64,000 nt of DNA from Geomonas agri (GCF_020179605.1 NZ_JAINZO010000001.1:2330799-2394798); one strand, 5' to 3'. Shown: positions 7,605 through 17,199, counted from the stretch's first letter. Numbers and translations: made by a program. Notes: generated by a model from the letters alone, not told the origin.

Positions 7605-9710
7605 GTGAGCAGCATGATGACCGACCACCAAAGACAGTCCCCACCAAAATGCAGACAGAAAACGCCCCTGGCGTTGTTTCTGAGACGACTGATCTGGCTC
7701 AGCATCCTGCCACTCATGCTGTTGTCGCTGTGGCTGGTGGTGGACACGCTGCGCGCCCGCCACCAGCAGGACCTGCGCCATGCCGCCATGCTGGCCGGCA
7801 ACTTCGCCACCGACCTGGACCAGTTCCTCGCCTCCCGGATCGGCGCGCTCCAGATGCTGGGCAATTCGCCGCTCATGGAGGACAGGAGCCGATGGCCGGA
7901 GTTGTACCAGGAGGCCCGCGCCTACCAGAGCTTCTTCGGCAGCCACGTCATCCTTGCCGAGATCGGCCGTCCCATGCCGATGCTGTTCAACACGAAGCTC
8001 CCCCTGGGCAGCAAACTGCCTGCCTTGCCGATCCCCAAGGGGAAGGCCGCCGCCCCCGCCGCCGTCGCCTCGGGCAAGCCGGAGGTGGGAGACGTCATCG
8101 TGGGGCCGGTGAACAAGGTCCCGCTCTGCTCCATCGCGGTCCCGATACGGCGCGGCAACCACACCCAGTACGTGCTGCTCACCCTGCTGGAAACCTCGCT
8201 TTTGCAGCAGCGCATCGACCGGCGCCTCCTGCCCGCGGGGTGGTCTATTGCGGTGAAAGACAGCTCAGGACAGCTGATCGCGCGCCGCAGCGGGGCCAAT
8301 CACCAGGAAACCGATGCGGCGAACCGGGTGGTGGTGAAGTCCGAACTCGCCCCCTGGACGGTGGAGCTGGAGATCCCGAAGGTCGCCTACCGAGGTCCCT
8401 GGGTGCGCTTCGCCATCCTGCTGGTGCTGGGGCTCCTGGTCACCACCGTCGCCGGTGTGCTCGGCGGAAGCATCGCGGCCGGCCACTTAGGCCGTGCGGT
8501 CCGGGGGCTGGTCCAGCCGGGCCCGGCACCGCCCACGAAAGTCGCGGAGATCGCGGAGATTGCCGAGGCGCGCGAGTTTTTGGAACAGGTGGCAGCTGCG
8601 AAACGTGAGAGCGAGGAGCGCCAGGAAGTCTTTATAGAACACGCCCCCGCCGCCCTCGCCATGTTCGACCGGCAGATGCGCTACCTCCATGTCAGCCAGC
8701 GCTGGCTCAGAGATTACGGCATGGAAGGACGCGACATCATCGGCATGTCGCACTACGAGATCTTCCCGGAAATCTCCGCGGAGTGGCGCGAGTTCCATAA
8801 ACGCGGCCTGGCCGGTGAAGTCATACGCTCCGAGGCGGATCGCTTCGACCGCGCCGACGGCTCGGTGCAGTGGGTCCGCTGGGAGATCCGGCCCTGGCGC
8901 CTGGCAGGAGGGGGCATCGGCGGCATCGTCCTCTTCTCCGAGGACATCAGCGATCTCAAAAAGGCCCAGGACGAGATACAGAGCCTCAACACCGACCTGG
9001 AGCGGCGCGTCGAGCTGCGCACGGCCGAGCTGAAGGCGGCCAACCAGGAGCTGGACGCCTTCGCCTACGCGGTATCCCACGACCTGCGCGCGCCGCTGCG
9101 CGCCATGATTGGCTTCAGCGAGGCGCTGCGGGAGGACTGCGCGGCGCAACTATCCGAGGAGGGGCTCGACCACCTGCATGAGATTCAGACGGCGGGGTAC
9201 CGGATGGGGGAACTGGTGGACGGGCTCCTGGTGCTGTCCCGCAGCCTTCGGGGCACCCTGGAGTGTCAGCTGGTCGACGTGAGTGCCCTCGCGCAGCGAC
9301 TGCTCAAGGACCTGGAGCGCGCTGAGCCCAACCGGATGGTGCGGTGGCAAATCGAAGAGGGACTTCAGGTGAACGGCGACCCGCGCATGGTCGAGATGCT
9401 GCTGACCAACCTTTTGTCCAACGCCTGGAAATATTCCGCCACGGCGTCAACGCCCCGGATAACGGTCAGTTCCGAGCGACGCGACGGCAGGCACTTCATC
9501 ACGGTAGCGGACAACGGCGCCGGCTTCGACATGCGCCACGCCGAACGTCTTTTCAAACCCTTTCAGCGGCTGCATCGCCAGGATGAGTTCCCCGGTATCG
9601 GGATCGGCCTGGCCACCGTGCAGCGCATCGTAAACCGCCATGGCGGCGCCATAGAGGCGGACGGGGAACCGGGCAAGGGCGCCACCTTCCGGTTCTGGCT
9701 CCCTTCATGA
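7605..9710 (+). CDS. Membrane sensor histidine kinase (periplasmic sensor-PAS-HisKA-HATPase)
   Basis: 701 residues. Membrane helices at about 25-48 and 265-290 enclose a roughly 215-residue periplasmic sensor region, probably Cache-like. A PAS domain follows (about 340-460, FIEHAPAALAMFDRQMRYLH), then a coiled coil and HisKA with phospho-acceptor His492 in VSHDLRAPLRAMIGF, and a HATPase with NLLSNAWKYS and IGIGLATVQRIV. The HisKA subtype matches phytochrome-like kinases that pair with Rcp-type receivers. Such a receiver is the next gene, 12 bases downstream, so the two probably form a phosphotransfer pair. The GTG start has only a weak upstream CGGGA; ATG at 7614 is an alternative. Confidence 0.82.
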   Translation: MSSMMTDHQRQSPPKCRQKTPLALFLRRLIWLSILPLMLLSLWLVVDTLRARHQQDLRHAAMLAGNFATDLDQFLASRIGALQMLGNSPLMEDRSRWPELYQEARAYQSFFGSHVILAEIGRPMPMLFNTKLPLGSKLPALPIPKGKAAAPAAVASGKPEVGDVIVGPVNKVPLCSIAVPIRRGNHTQYVLLTLLETSLLQQRIDRRLLPAGWSIAVKDSSGQLIARRSGANHQETDAANRVVVKSELAPWTVELEIPKVAYRGPWVRFAILLVLGLLVTTVAGVLGGSIAAGHLGRAVRGLVQPGPAPPTKVAEIAEIAEAREFLEQVAAAKRESEERQEVFIEHAPAALAMFDRQMRYLHVSQRWLRDYGMEGRDIIGMSHYEIFPEISAEWREFHKRGLAGEVIRSEADRFDRADGSVQWVRWEIRPWRLAGGGIGGIVLFSEDISDLKKAQDEIQSLNTDLERRVELRTAELKAANQELDAFAYAVSHDLRAPLRAMIGFSEALREDCAAQLSEEGLDHLHEIQTAGYRMGELVDGLLVLSRSLRGTLECQLVDVSALAQRLLKDLERAEPNRMVRWQIEEGLQVNGDPRMVEMLLTNLLSNAWKYSATASTPRITVSSERRDGRHFITVADNGAGFDMRHAERLFKPFQRLHRQDEFPGIGIGLATVQRIVNRHGGAIEADGEPGKGATFRFWLPS

Positions 9711-9722
9711 CAGGAGGCATCG

Positions 9723-10166
9723 ATGGCAGAACATAAGACCATTTTGCTGGTGGAAGACAACCCGCAGGACGAGAAGCTGATCCTGCGCACCTTGAACAGG
9801 ATCAACCTGGCCAACGAGGTATTCGTGGTGCGCGACGGCCAGCAGGCGCTGGACTACCTGTTCCGTGAGGGGGATTTCGCCGGGCGCGCCGGGGGCGACC
9901 CCACCGTCGTAATGCTCGACGTGAATCTTCCGCGGGTGAACGGGCTGGAGGTGCTGGAGCGCCTGCGCCAGGACCAGAGGACCCGCCTGCTCCCCATAGT
10001 CATTCTCACCTCCTCCGACGAGGAGCAGGACCGCGTGAAGAGCTACCAGGAGGGCGCGAACAGCTTCGTGCGCAAGCCGCTCGATTTCGCGGAATTCGCC
10101 GAGACGGTGGCCCAGTTGGGGGTATATTGGCTGGCCGTGAACCAGGGGCCGAAGGTGGAGGCATGA
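9723..10166 (+). CDS. Rcp-like single-domain response regulator
   Basis: 147 residues, one receiver domain and no output domain. The acidic pair is in LLVEDNPQDEKLIL, the phospho-acceptor Asp in VVMLDVNLPRVNG, the conserved Thr/Ser in VILTSSDEEQD and the Lys in FVRKPLDF. The extended ALDYLFREGDFAGR loop is typical of Rcp1-type regulators that take phosphate from phytochrome-like kinases. Ribosome site AGGAGG lies upstream. Its stop overlaps the start of the next gene (ATGA), so it is translated together with the hybrid kinase and may pass phosphate between the two kinases. Confidence 0.85.
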   Translation: MAEHKTILLVEDNPQDEKLILRTLNRINLANEVFVVRDGQQALDYLFREGDFAGRAGGDPTVVMLDVNLPRVNGLEVLERLRQDQRTRLLPIVILTSSDEEQDRVKSYQEGANSFVRKPLDFAEFAETVAQLGVYWLAVNQGPKVEA

Positions 10167-12433
10167 CAGGGGAGACGCTGAACATCCTGGTGATCGAGGA
10201 CTGCGCAACTGACTTCAAACTGATCAAGCTCCAGGTGGAGGGGCAGGGTTTCGCCGCGACCTTCACCTGGATCGCGGACCGCGACCGGCTGGCGGAGTCC
10301 CTGCAGGAGAGCTGGGACCTGGTGCTCGCCGACTACAACGTCCCCCACATGGAGTTTGAAGAAACCCTGGAGACGATCAGGAGCCGGTACCCGGCGTTGC
10401 CGGTGATCCTCGTTTCCGGCAGCGTCGGCGAGGAGCAGGCGGTGGAACTGCTGAAGCGGGGTATGTCCGACTTCGTGCACAAGGACAACCTCCCCCGCCT
10501 CGCCCCCTGCATCACCCGCGCGCTCAAAGAGGCGCAGGAACACCGCGGCCGGGTGCAGGCCGAGGAAGCCCTCTTCAGCAGCGAGCGCAAGTACCGCTGC
10601 ATGTTCGACAACGCCCCGGTCGGGGTGGGCATCGGCGAACTGGCCACCGGGCGTCTGGTCGAGGTGAATGCGGCCTGGCTCGAGATTCTCGGGTTCAAGC
10701 ACGAGGAAGTGGTGGGCAGGACCGCGGTGGAGCTGGGCATCTACCTCAACAACGCGCAGCGCCTGGCCATCGTGCAACACCTGAAGGAAAACGGGCGCAT
10801 GATCAACCAGCCCCTCAGGCTGCGCCGCAAGTCAGGCGAGATCGCCGACTTGCTCTGCTCCGCCGAGATCGTCGACATCGGCTCGACACCTTACATGCAA
10901 TTCCTGCTGATCGACGTGACCGAAGAAATGAACATCAAGCGGGCCCTGGCTGCATCGGAGGAGACGCTTCGAAAGCTCTACGTGGCGGTCAACCAAAGCC
11001 CCACCGCCATCGTCATCACCGACCGCTACGGCACCATCGACTTCGTCAACCCGCGCTTCTCGGAGATGACCGGCTACAGCGCCGAGGAGATGGTGGGCAA
11101 GAACCCGCAGTTGTTGTGGGCGCAGCTGTGCAAGGGGGAGGTGTGGCAGGGGGACTTCTGCAACACCAGGAAGGACGGCACGGTGTTCTGGGAGCACGAC
11201 ATCATCTCCCCGATCAGGAACCAGGCCGGAGAGATCACCCACTACATGGCGATCAAGGAGGACATCTCGGACAAGCGCACCATGGAAGAGCAGCTGCGCC
11301 AGGCCCAGAAGATGGAGGCGGTGGGCCAGCTGGCCGGCGGGGTTGCCCACGACTTCAACAACATCATGCAGGTGATCACCGGTAACGCCTACCTGCAGAG
11401 CATGGAGAACCAGCTGCGCGGCATGGGCACCCAGCACCTGGACGAGATCATCAGGGCGGTGGAGCATGGCTCCTCGCTCACCAAGAGCCTGCTCGTCTTC
11501 AGCCACAAAAACGCGGTCGAACTCACCTACTTCGACCTGAACGAGCTGCTCGGCCAAAGCCACAAGCTGGCCAGCAAGCTGGTCACCGAGGAGATCGTCA
11601 TAGCGCTGGAGCTGTGCGCCGAGCCGCTGCATATCCTCGCGGACGCCGGACTGGTGCAGCAGATCGTCTTCAACCTGGTCACCAACGCCCGCGACGCCAT
11701 CTCCGGGCGCGGCAGCGTCACGATCAGAACCCGGCAGGTGGAGGCGGGGGGGGCTCCCCTGCCCTGCGGCTGCAGCGCCATTAGTGGCAGTTACGCCATG
11801 CTCTCGGTACGCGATACCGGGCACGGCATCCCCGAGGAGATCAGGGGGCGCATCTTCGAGCCCTTCTTCACCACCAATGAGATCGGCAAGGGGACCGGCC
11901 TGGGACTCGCCATGATCTACGGCACCGTGCAGCGCATGAACGGCTTCATCGCGGTCCAAAGCCCGGCTGAAGGGGGGACCGAGTTCGTTATCTGCGTTCC
12001 GCTGACGCCCCCGCCGGCAGTCGCGCCCCATTCCGAGGAGCAAGGCGCGGTGACCGGCAGCGGCGAGTTGATCCTGGTCGTCGAGGACGAGGAGGCCGTG
12101 CGCAGCGCCCTGACCCGCACCCTGGTTTCCGCGGGGTACCGCGCCGTTGCCGCCGGCAGCGGCGAGGAAGCCCTGACGCTGGCCAAGAGGAGCACCGGCA
12201 TCGCCCTGGCCCTGATCGACATGATCCTGCCCGGGATCAACGGGATCGAGTGCAGCCAGGGGCTCAACTCCCTGCACCCGTCCCTGCCGGTCATCTTCCT
12301 GACTGGCTACGACAACGACATGCTGGCAGAACGGGGTATTTCGGCGAACGTGCTGCACAAGCCGATCCAGAGTACCCGGCTGGTGCAGCGCATCAAGGAA
12401 GTGCTAGAGGCGAGGGAGGAGCAGGGAAGGTAA
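10163..12433 (+). CDS. Cytosolic hybrid histidine kinase REC-PAS-PAS-HisKA-HATPase-REC
   Basis: 756 residues, no membrane helix. Domains in order: receiver (5-125; [21 protein letters not shown]), PAS (about 145-255, [16 protein letters not shown]), PAS/PAC (270-385, [20 protein letters not shown]), HisKA with His396 in [15 protein letters not shown], HATPase ([13 protein letters not shown]) and a C-terminal receiver ([20 protein letters not shown]). The N-terminal receiver suggests that it is itself a target, possibly of the kinase at 7605. An upstream in-frame GTG exists, but the ATG at 10163 has GGTGGAGGC before it and overlaps the previous stop. No DNA-binding output is seen. Confidence 0.85.
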   Translation: MTGETLNILVIEDCATDFKLIKLQVEGQGFAATFTWIADRDRLAESLQESWDLVLADYNVPHMEFEETLETIRSRYPALPVILVSGSVGEEQAVELLKRGMSDFVHKDNLPRLAPCITRALKEAQEHRGRVQAEEALFSSERKYRCMFDNAPVGVGIGELATGRLVEVNAAWLEILGFKHEEVVGRTAVELGIYLNNAQRLAIVQHLKENGRMINQPLRLRRKSGEIADLLCSAEIVDIGSTPYMQFLLIDVTEEMNIKRALAASEETLRKLYVAVNQSPTAIVITDRYGTIDFVNPRFSEMTGYSAEEMVGKNPQLLWAQLCKGEVWQGDFCNTRKDGTVFWEHDIISPIRNQAGEITHYMAIKEDISDKRTMEEQLRQAQKMEAVGQLAGGVAHDFNNIMQVITGNAYLQSMENQLRGMGTQHLDEIIRAVEHGSSLTKSLLVFSHKNAVELTYFDLNELLGQSHKLASKLVTEEIVIALELCAEPLHILADAGLVQQIVFNLVTNARDAISGRGSVTIRTRQVEAGGAPLPCGCSAISGSYAMLSVRDTGHGIPEEIRGRIFEPFFTTNEIGKGTGLGLAMIYGTVQRMNGFIAVQSPAEGGTEFVICVPLTPPPAVAPHSEEQGAVTGSGELILVVEDEEAVRSALTRTLVSAGYRAVAAGSGEEALTLAKRSTGIALALIDMILPGINGIECSQGLNSLHPSLPVIFLTGYDNDMLAERGISANVLHKPIQSTRLVQRIKEVLEAREEQGR

Positions 12434-12500
12434 AGGCTCTGCAGACATTCAGGGAAGCGGTGACTATGCAGCTACGAAGTGCCGCAGGAGACCTCGCGTC

Positions 12501-12596
12501 CTCCCCTTTGTAAAGGGGAGACAGAGGGGATTTGCTGTTCGGGTGGCAGCTAAGAGAAAAGCAAATCCCCCCTGCCCCCCCTTTTACAAGGGGGGA
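12501..12596. repeat. Inverted-repeat element of the AAATCCCCCC family
   Basis: Left arm 12501-12536 (CTCCCCTTTGTAAAGGGGAG then ACAGAGGGGATTTGCT) and right arm 12560-12596 are imperfect reverse complements, about 37 bases each, around a 23-base centre. Each arm has its own hairpin. The right arm and the bases beyond it (to about 12630, CTTGTTCACGTGC) recur at 40599-40665. The element lies between convergent genes and may act as a two-way terminator. Confidence 0.7.
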
Positions 12597-12661
12597 ACGC
12601 TTGTTCACGTGCATCGGTTAGTGGGCTGTCTTCCCCGCGATTATCTGATGAACCGCGCTAA

Positions 12662-14341
12662 TCAGGGGGTGGGGTCGGAGATGCCATATTCGTGCATCTT
12701 GCGGTACAAGGTCTTGCGGTCAATGTTGAGGGCGCGGGCGGCGCGGGATTTGTTGCCGGCATTGCGCGCCAACGCCTCTAGGATGCGCTCACGCATGGTC
12801 GCTCCGTCCGCGACGGCGGCAACATGAAACACCGGCGGCAGATGGTCGGGAAGGATCATCCTGCTCGGGCACATGATAAAGGCATGCTCCAGCGCGTGCT
12901 CCAGCTCGCGCACGTTGCCCGGCCAGGGGAAGCGGGTAAGCAGCCGCAGCGCCTCGTCGGAAACCCCGCTGATGTTGCGGCCAAGTTTCGCGTTCAGCCT
13001 ACTGACAAAATGCTCCACCAGTAGCGGCAGGTCTTCCGGCCGCTCCCGCAAGGGCGCCACGATCAGTTCCACCACCTTGAGACGGTAGTAGAGGTCCTGG
13101 CGGAACCTCCCCTCATCCACGTCGCGCGCCAGGTCGCGGTTGGTCGCCGCGATGATGCGGACATCCACCTTGACCGGCGTTGCCCCCCCCACCCGCACCA
13201 GTTCCCGCTCCTGCAGCACGCGCAACAGCTTCACCTGCATCTGCGGCGAAATCTCGCCGATCTCGTCCAGGAACAGCGTCCCCCCATCGGCCTTCTCGAA
13301 GAGACCGGCTTTGTCGCGCAAGGCCCCGGTGAAGGCGCCGCGCACGTGACCGAAGAGCTCGCTTTCTAGAAGCGTTTCGGTGAGGGCCGCGCAGTTCACC
13401 TTGATGAAGGGGCGCTCGTGGCGACCGCCGTTGGCGTGCAGCGCCGCCGCCACAAGCTCCTTGCCGGTCCCGTTCTCACCGCGGATCAGCACCGTGGAAG
13501 GGACGCCGGCCAGGCGCTCGATCATCGAGTAGAGCATCTGCATCGCCCCGCTCCTGCCGATCATGCCGGAGAACGAGTTGCGCGGCGCCTGCTTCTTCTC
13601 CAGCTGGTACAGCGAACTCTCGTCCCTGACCACGATCACCGCTCCCTCGACCTGGCGGTCGGTGACCCGGCGTGGCGTGACCGACACGCTCACGTACTGC
13701 TCGTTGCCGAGCCCGCCGCACCTGAAGTAGCGGGTCTGCACCGGTTTCCTGGTGTGGATGGCGGTCTCAAGGGCACCGCGGCATTTCTTGTCGCAGCGTA
13801 AGGGGAGATCGTAAAAGGAGGTGCCGGCGGCGCCACTGTTGATGCCGCAGATAGTGGCGGCCGAGCTGTTGAAGTTGAGCACCTTGAGGTCCCGGTCCAC
13901 CGAGATGATGGCATCCTGGACGCTGGTAAAGATGGCCTCAAGGTCGTTACGGAACCTGTCGTTTTCCTGAGACACCCGCCTGAATTCCAGGGCACGCCGC
14001 GCCACGTGGACGATCTGCTCCTTGTGCACCGGCTTTGAGATGTAATCGAAGGCACCCAGCCTGAGCGCTTCGGAAGCGCTCTCCACCATGGGGGAACCGG
14101 TGATCATGACCACCGGGCAGGGGTTGTCCCGACCGCGCACTGAGCGCAGCACGTCGATCCCCGACCCCTTGGGCATCATGATGTCGGTCACCACGAGGTC
14201 GTACTCGAAGGCGTCGAGCAGGGCCAGGGCCTCGGCCACGTCGGCCGCTTGGGTGACGAAACAGCCGAGCTCTTCGATGAACCGGGACAGTGTGGCACGG
14301 ATGGCAGGCTCATCGTCGACGAGCAGTACCTGTAAAATCAC
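12662..14341 (-). CDS. Sigma-54-dependent response regulator with PAS domain (REC-PAS-AAA-Fis)
   Basis: 559 residues. Receiver (1-120; LLVDDEPAIRATL, VVTDIMMPKGSG), a PAS-like domain (130-250), then an AAA+ activator domain: Walker A GENGTGKE, the sigma-54 contact loop GAFTGA, Walker B GGTLFLDEIGEI and a VRIIAATNRDL segment. A Fis helix-turn-helix ends the protein (NKSRAARALNIDRKTLYRKM). It should activate sigma-54 promoters after phosphorylation. The PAS domain has Cys residues in RCDKKC and FRCGG. GTG at 14341 follows GGAGGCAAC. It is divergent from the chemotaxis operon, with a repeat-rich 528-base gap between them; control of that operon is an inference. Confidence 0.88.
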   Translation of the reverse strand: MILQVLLVDDEPAIRATLSRFIEELGCFVTQAADVAEALALLDAFEYDLVVTDIMMPKGSGIDVLRSVRGRDNPCPVVMITGSPMVESASEALRLGAFDYISKPVHKEQIVHVARRALEFRRVSQENDRFRNDLEAIFTSVQDAIISVDRDLKVLNFNSSAATICGINSGAAGTSFYDLPLRCDKKCRGALETAIHTRKPVQTRYFRCGGLGNEQYVSVSVTPRRVTDRQVEGAVIVVRDESSLYQLEKKQAPRNSFSGMIGRSGAMQMLYSMIERLAGVPSTVLIRGENGTGKELVAAALHANGGRHERPFIKVNCAALTETLLESELFGHVRGAFTGALRDKAGLFEKADGGTLFLDEIGEISPQMQVKLLRVLQERELVRVGGATPVKVDVRIIAATNRDLARDVDEGRFRQDLYYRLKVVELIVAPLRERPEDLPLLVEHFVSRLNAKLGRNISGVSDEALRLLTRFPWPGNVRELEHALEHAFIMCPSRMILPDHLPPVFHVAAVADGATMRERILEALARNAGNKSRAARALNIDRKTLYRKMHEYGISDPTP

Positions 14342-14527
14342 GTTGCCTCCGCAACTACTCCAGTACAGGGTTTACAGTCATAGCCAAGGCATTTTCTGTC
14401 ATTGGCAGCCGCTTCACTGCCTGTACCAGTAAGGCCAGCCGCCACGCCCTCTATCTGGGGTTAAAAGTCCGCAAAATCAGCGGGATGTATTACTCTTCGG
14501 CCATGCTTCCGCATCACTTTAGCCTTG

Positions 14528-14630
14528 GTATACGATTTCTATCAGATTGATGAGAGAAAACGGGTGTGGCATGCTGTGGCGCGCCCCAGCTTTGTGCGCC
14601 ACAGTGTGTGGCGTGCCACGCTTTTGTATA
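14528..14630. promoter_or_regulatory. Nested inverted repeats, candidate activator-binding region
   Basis: TGTGGCGC (14575-14582) and GCGCCACA (14596-14603) form a perfect 8-base inverted repeat. Outside them, GTGTGGCATGC (14564) and GCGTGCCACGC (14611) form another with 9 of 11 matches. GTGGC-GT-GCCAC (14608-14619) is a third palindrome, and GTATAC flanks the set at 14528 and 14625. The layout resembles upstream activator sites; binding is not shown. Confidence 0.5.
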
Positions 14631-14712
14631 CTTCATTAGAAAGCCGTCGAGCCCGCTTTCACCCCCTGCCCATCTTTTTTCCCTACAAACACGCACAAAT
14701 ATTTCAACAACT

Positions 14713-14727
14713 TGGCGACCACCACGC
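14713..14727 (+). promoter_or_regulatory. Weak sigma-54-like promoter candidate
   Basis: TGGCGAC-CACC-ACGC keeps the invariant GG at -24 and GC at -12 with correct spacing, but the other positions fit poorly. It lies about 95 bases downstream of the inverted repeats and 140 bases before the STAS gene. Confidence 0.2.
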
Positions 14728-14869
14728 GGTGGCACTCCCTCATTTTTTCCCACACAGTCAGCCGCGGGAGCGGATCTTGTACCATGCCGGGTAACCAAGG
14801 CAGCAAGCCTGAGACAAGAGAACGGGTCGAGAGCGAGCCATGTGCCGCCGACCGCAAGAGGAGGAAACC

Positions 14870-15187
14870 ATGTTGACCGACGCACGCTGCTACCTGGAAG
14901 GGGAATGGACCATGGACCACGTCAAGGCACGTTCGCTCCAGCTGAGAAACCATCCGCTGTTCACCTTACCCTGCGACGGGGAGAAGGCGGCCTCCCGGCT
15001 GGTCATCAACGTAGAAGGGGTGACCACAATCGATGCCGCCGGCTGCCAGCTGCTGACCGTGTGGCTCTCCTGCCTGGAGTTCTTCGGCGTCAATCCGGCG
15101 CTCGAGAACCCGCCAGAGGCGCTGCTCGAAGCGGCTCGCCGCATGGGGTTCGACTACACACTCGAGCAGTACCTGGGCGACAAGTAA
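14870..15187 (+). CDS. STAS-domain protein of chemotaxis operon
   Basis: 105 residues. The STAS fold is shown by LVINVEGVTTIDAAGCQLLT, where the strand-helix turn carries Asp-Ala-Ala rather than the usual Asp-Ser-Ser/Thr of phosphorylatable anti-anti-sigma factors; Thr residues lie just before it. The start ATG at 14870 has AAGAGGAGGAAACC before it. It is the first gene of the operon, 14 bases before cheA. Small STAS proteins occur at this place in several non-enteric chemotaxis operons; a role in adjusting CheA or the receptor array is inferred only. Confidence 0.72.
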   Translation: MLTDARCYLEGEWTMDHVKARSLQLRNHPLFTLPCDGEKAASRLVINVEGVTTIDAAGCQLLTVWLSCLEFFGVNPALENPPEALLEAARRMGFDYTLEQYLGDK

Positions 15188-15201
15188 GGAGGAGGTGACC
15201 C

Positions 15202-17199
15202 GTGGTCGACCTGGCGCAATTTCACCAGCTCTTCTTTGACGAGAGCGAGGAACACCTGGCCGAGATGGAAAGGCTGTTGCTGTCGCTTCCGGCGGCGGGC
15301 TTCCCCGAAGAGGACCTGCACGCCCTGTTCCGGGCCGCGCATTCCATCAAGGGGGGGGCGGCCACCTTCGGCTTCCCGGAAGTAGCTGAGTTCACCCACG
15401 TGGCGGAATCGATCCTGGACCGGGTCCGAAACCACGAGACGGCGCTGGATACCCAGCTTTTCCTGGAAGCGCGCGACGTGATCGGCGAGCTGATCTCTTT
15501 CCACCGCGACGGTCGTCCCATCGACGGGATTCGGCTGAAAGAGGTGCGGGGCCGGCTGGTCGATGCCTCGGCAGAGAGCGAAAGTGAGCCGGCCCCGAAG
15601 GCCGAGCCGCCGCGCGAGTCGGTATCGGCTCAGCCCCAGTCCCTGACCCTGCTTTATTCCCCATCCCACGATATCTTCCGGCGTGGCGTCAGGTTCGACA
15701 TGATCTTAGATGAACTGCGCGACATGGGGGAGGTCCAGGTCACGGCCGAAGGGACCCTCGCCCCGATCCTCACCCTGTGCGCCCCGGAACTTTGCCAGAC
15801 CAGGTGGCGTATCCACTTCGCAGGGAGCGCCTCGGAGGAGGAAATCCGCGAGCTATTCGCCTTCTTCGCGGAACCGGAAGAACTGGCCTTCCTTTCGGAG
15901 CTCGAAGCGGCGCCCCAGGCTGTCGCGGTGCAGGGATACGGCGCAGGCCAGATCTCCGCACCGCAATACGCGGCCGGCAAGGGAGCCGAGACGACCACCG
16001 GCGCTGCTGCCAGCGAGGGGGGGAGCTTCCGGGTCGGCACCGCCAAGGTGGACGAACTGGTGAACCAGGTCGGGGAGCTGGTGATCACCCATGCCATCGT
16101 CAAGCAGCGGCTCTCCCTCATGGAGGGAGCCCAGTACCGGAACCTCCTCGATGACTTGTCCGCCATGGAGCGCACCATGCGCGGGCTGCAGCAGAGCGTG
16201 CTCTCCCTGCGCATGGTGCCGGTGGCGCAGCTCTTCGGGCGCTTCCCGCGCGTGGTGCACGACCTGTCCAGGAAACTGGGCAAGGAGGTCGAGCTGAAGA
16301 CGGTCGGCGACGCCACCGAGCTGGACAAGACTTTCATCGAACTGCTCACCGATCCCCTGACCCACCTGGTGCGCAACTGCATCGACCACGGCATCGAGGG
16401 GCCCGAGGCGCGGCTGGCGGCGGGGAAACCGGCGAAAGGGACCGTGACCCTGAACGCGGCACACCAGGGTGGTCGCATCGCCCTCGAGGTCTGCGACGAC
16501 GGCGCCGGTCTCAACCGGGAGCGCATCCTGGAGAAAGCGACCCTGCTGGGGCTCATCCCCGAGGGGAGCGAGCTCCCCGACGAGGAGGTCTGGAAGCTCA
16601 TCTTCCTCCCCGGCTTCTCCACCGCGGCCGAGGTCTCCGACGTCTCGGGGCGCGGGGTGGGCATGGACGTGGTGCTCAGGAACGTGCAGAAACTGGGCGG
16701 CCGCATCACGGTCGCCTCCCGCCAGGGGGAAGGGTCGAGCTTCACCATCAGCCTGCCACTCACCCTGGCCATAATGGAGGGGCTGCACGTCCAGTCCGGC
16801 GCCGAGACCGTGATCATCCCGCTGGACGTGATAGTGGAATCTATTCCCCTGGACCACGGCTGCAGCCGCATCACCGGGGAGAGCGAGGTGGTCGAGTTGC
16901 GCGGCGACTTCATCCCCCTGGTCCCACTGGGGCCGCTGCTGAAGCTGCGCGGCGCCGAGGAGAGGGAGCGCATCGCGGTGGTGGTCGACGTCGGCGGCGA
17001 GCGGGTCGGCATTGCGGTGGACGGGTTGTTGGGAGAGCACCAGGTGGTCATGAAGAGCCTGGAGCAGAACTACGGCAGGGTCCCGGGGATGGCCGGCGCG
17101 ACCATCCTGGGCAACGGCCGGGTCGCCTTCGTGGTCGACGCCGCCGAGATAACCGAACTTTGGAGAAGCAAAGGAGGATTCCATGATTACCAGCAATGA
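15202..17199 (+). CDS. cheA: Chemotaxis histidine kinase CheA
   Basis: 665 residues from GTG at 15202 after AAGGAGGTGACCC. Hpt domain 1-110 with phospho-acceptor His47 in FRAAHSIKGGAATFGF. A P2-like region (about 150-230, SPSHDIFRRGVRFDMI) follows, then the dimerisation helices (VDELVNQVGELVITHAIV), the HATPase with LTHLVRNCIDHGIE and GRGVGMDVVLRNV, and a C-terminal CheW-like domain. It phosphorylates CheY and CheB in response to receptor state and forms the core array with CheW and MCP. Length and domain set are complete. cheW overlaps its last 17 bases. Confidence 0.95.
   Translation: MVDLAQFHQLFFDESEEHLAEMERLLLSLPAAGFPEEDLHALFRAAHSIKGGAATFGFPEVAEFTHVAESILDRVRNHETALDTQLFLEARDVIGELISFHRDGRPIDGIRLKEVRGRLVDASAESESEPAPKAEPPRESVSAQPQSLTLLYSPSHDIFRRGVRFDMILDELRDMGEVQVTAEGTLAPILTLCAPELCQTRWRIHFAGSASEEEIRELFAFFAEPEELAFLSELEAAPQAVAVQGYGAGQISAPQYAAGKGAETTTGAAASEGGSFRVGTAKVDELVNQVGELVITHAIVKQRLSLMEGAQYRNLLDDLSAMERTMRGLQQSVLSLRMVPVAQLFGRFPRVVHDLSRKLGKEVELKTVGDATELDKTFIELLTDPLTHLVRNCIDHGIEGPEARLAAGKPAKGTVTLNAAHQGGRIALEVCDDGAGLNRERILEKATLLGLIPEGSELPDEEVWKLIFLPGFSTAAEVSDVSGRGVGMDVVLRNVQKLGGRITVASRQGEGSSFTISLPLTLAIMEGLHVQSGAETVIIPLDVIVESIPLDHGCSRITGESEVVELRGDFIPLVPLGPLLKLRGAEERERIAVVVDVGGERVGIAVDGLLGEHQVVMKSLEQNYGRVPGMAGATILGNGRVAFVVDAAEITELWRSKGGFHDYQQ

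Larger units (their letters stand above)
14342..14869. other. Divergent control region between sigma-54 regulator and che operon
   Basis: No gene is seen in these 528 bases. They hold the nested inverted repeats at 14528-14630, a weak GG-N10-GC pair at 14714-14727 and a leader of roughly 130 bases before the STAS gene. Confidence 0.5.

Noticed and set aside
14731-14747. TGGCAC at 14731 as a sigma-54 -24 box
   Set aside because: The -24 is perfect, but the bases at the -12 position are CATTT instead of TTGC, so the invariant GC is missing.
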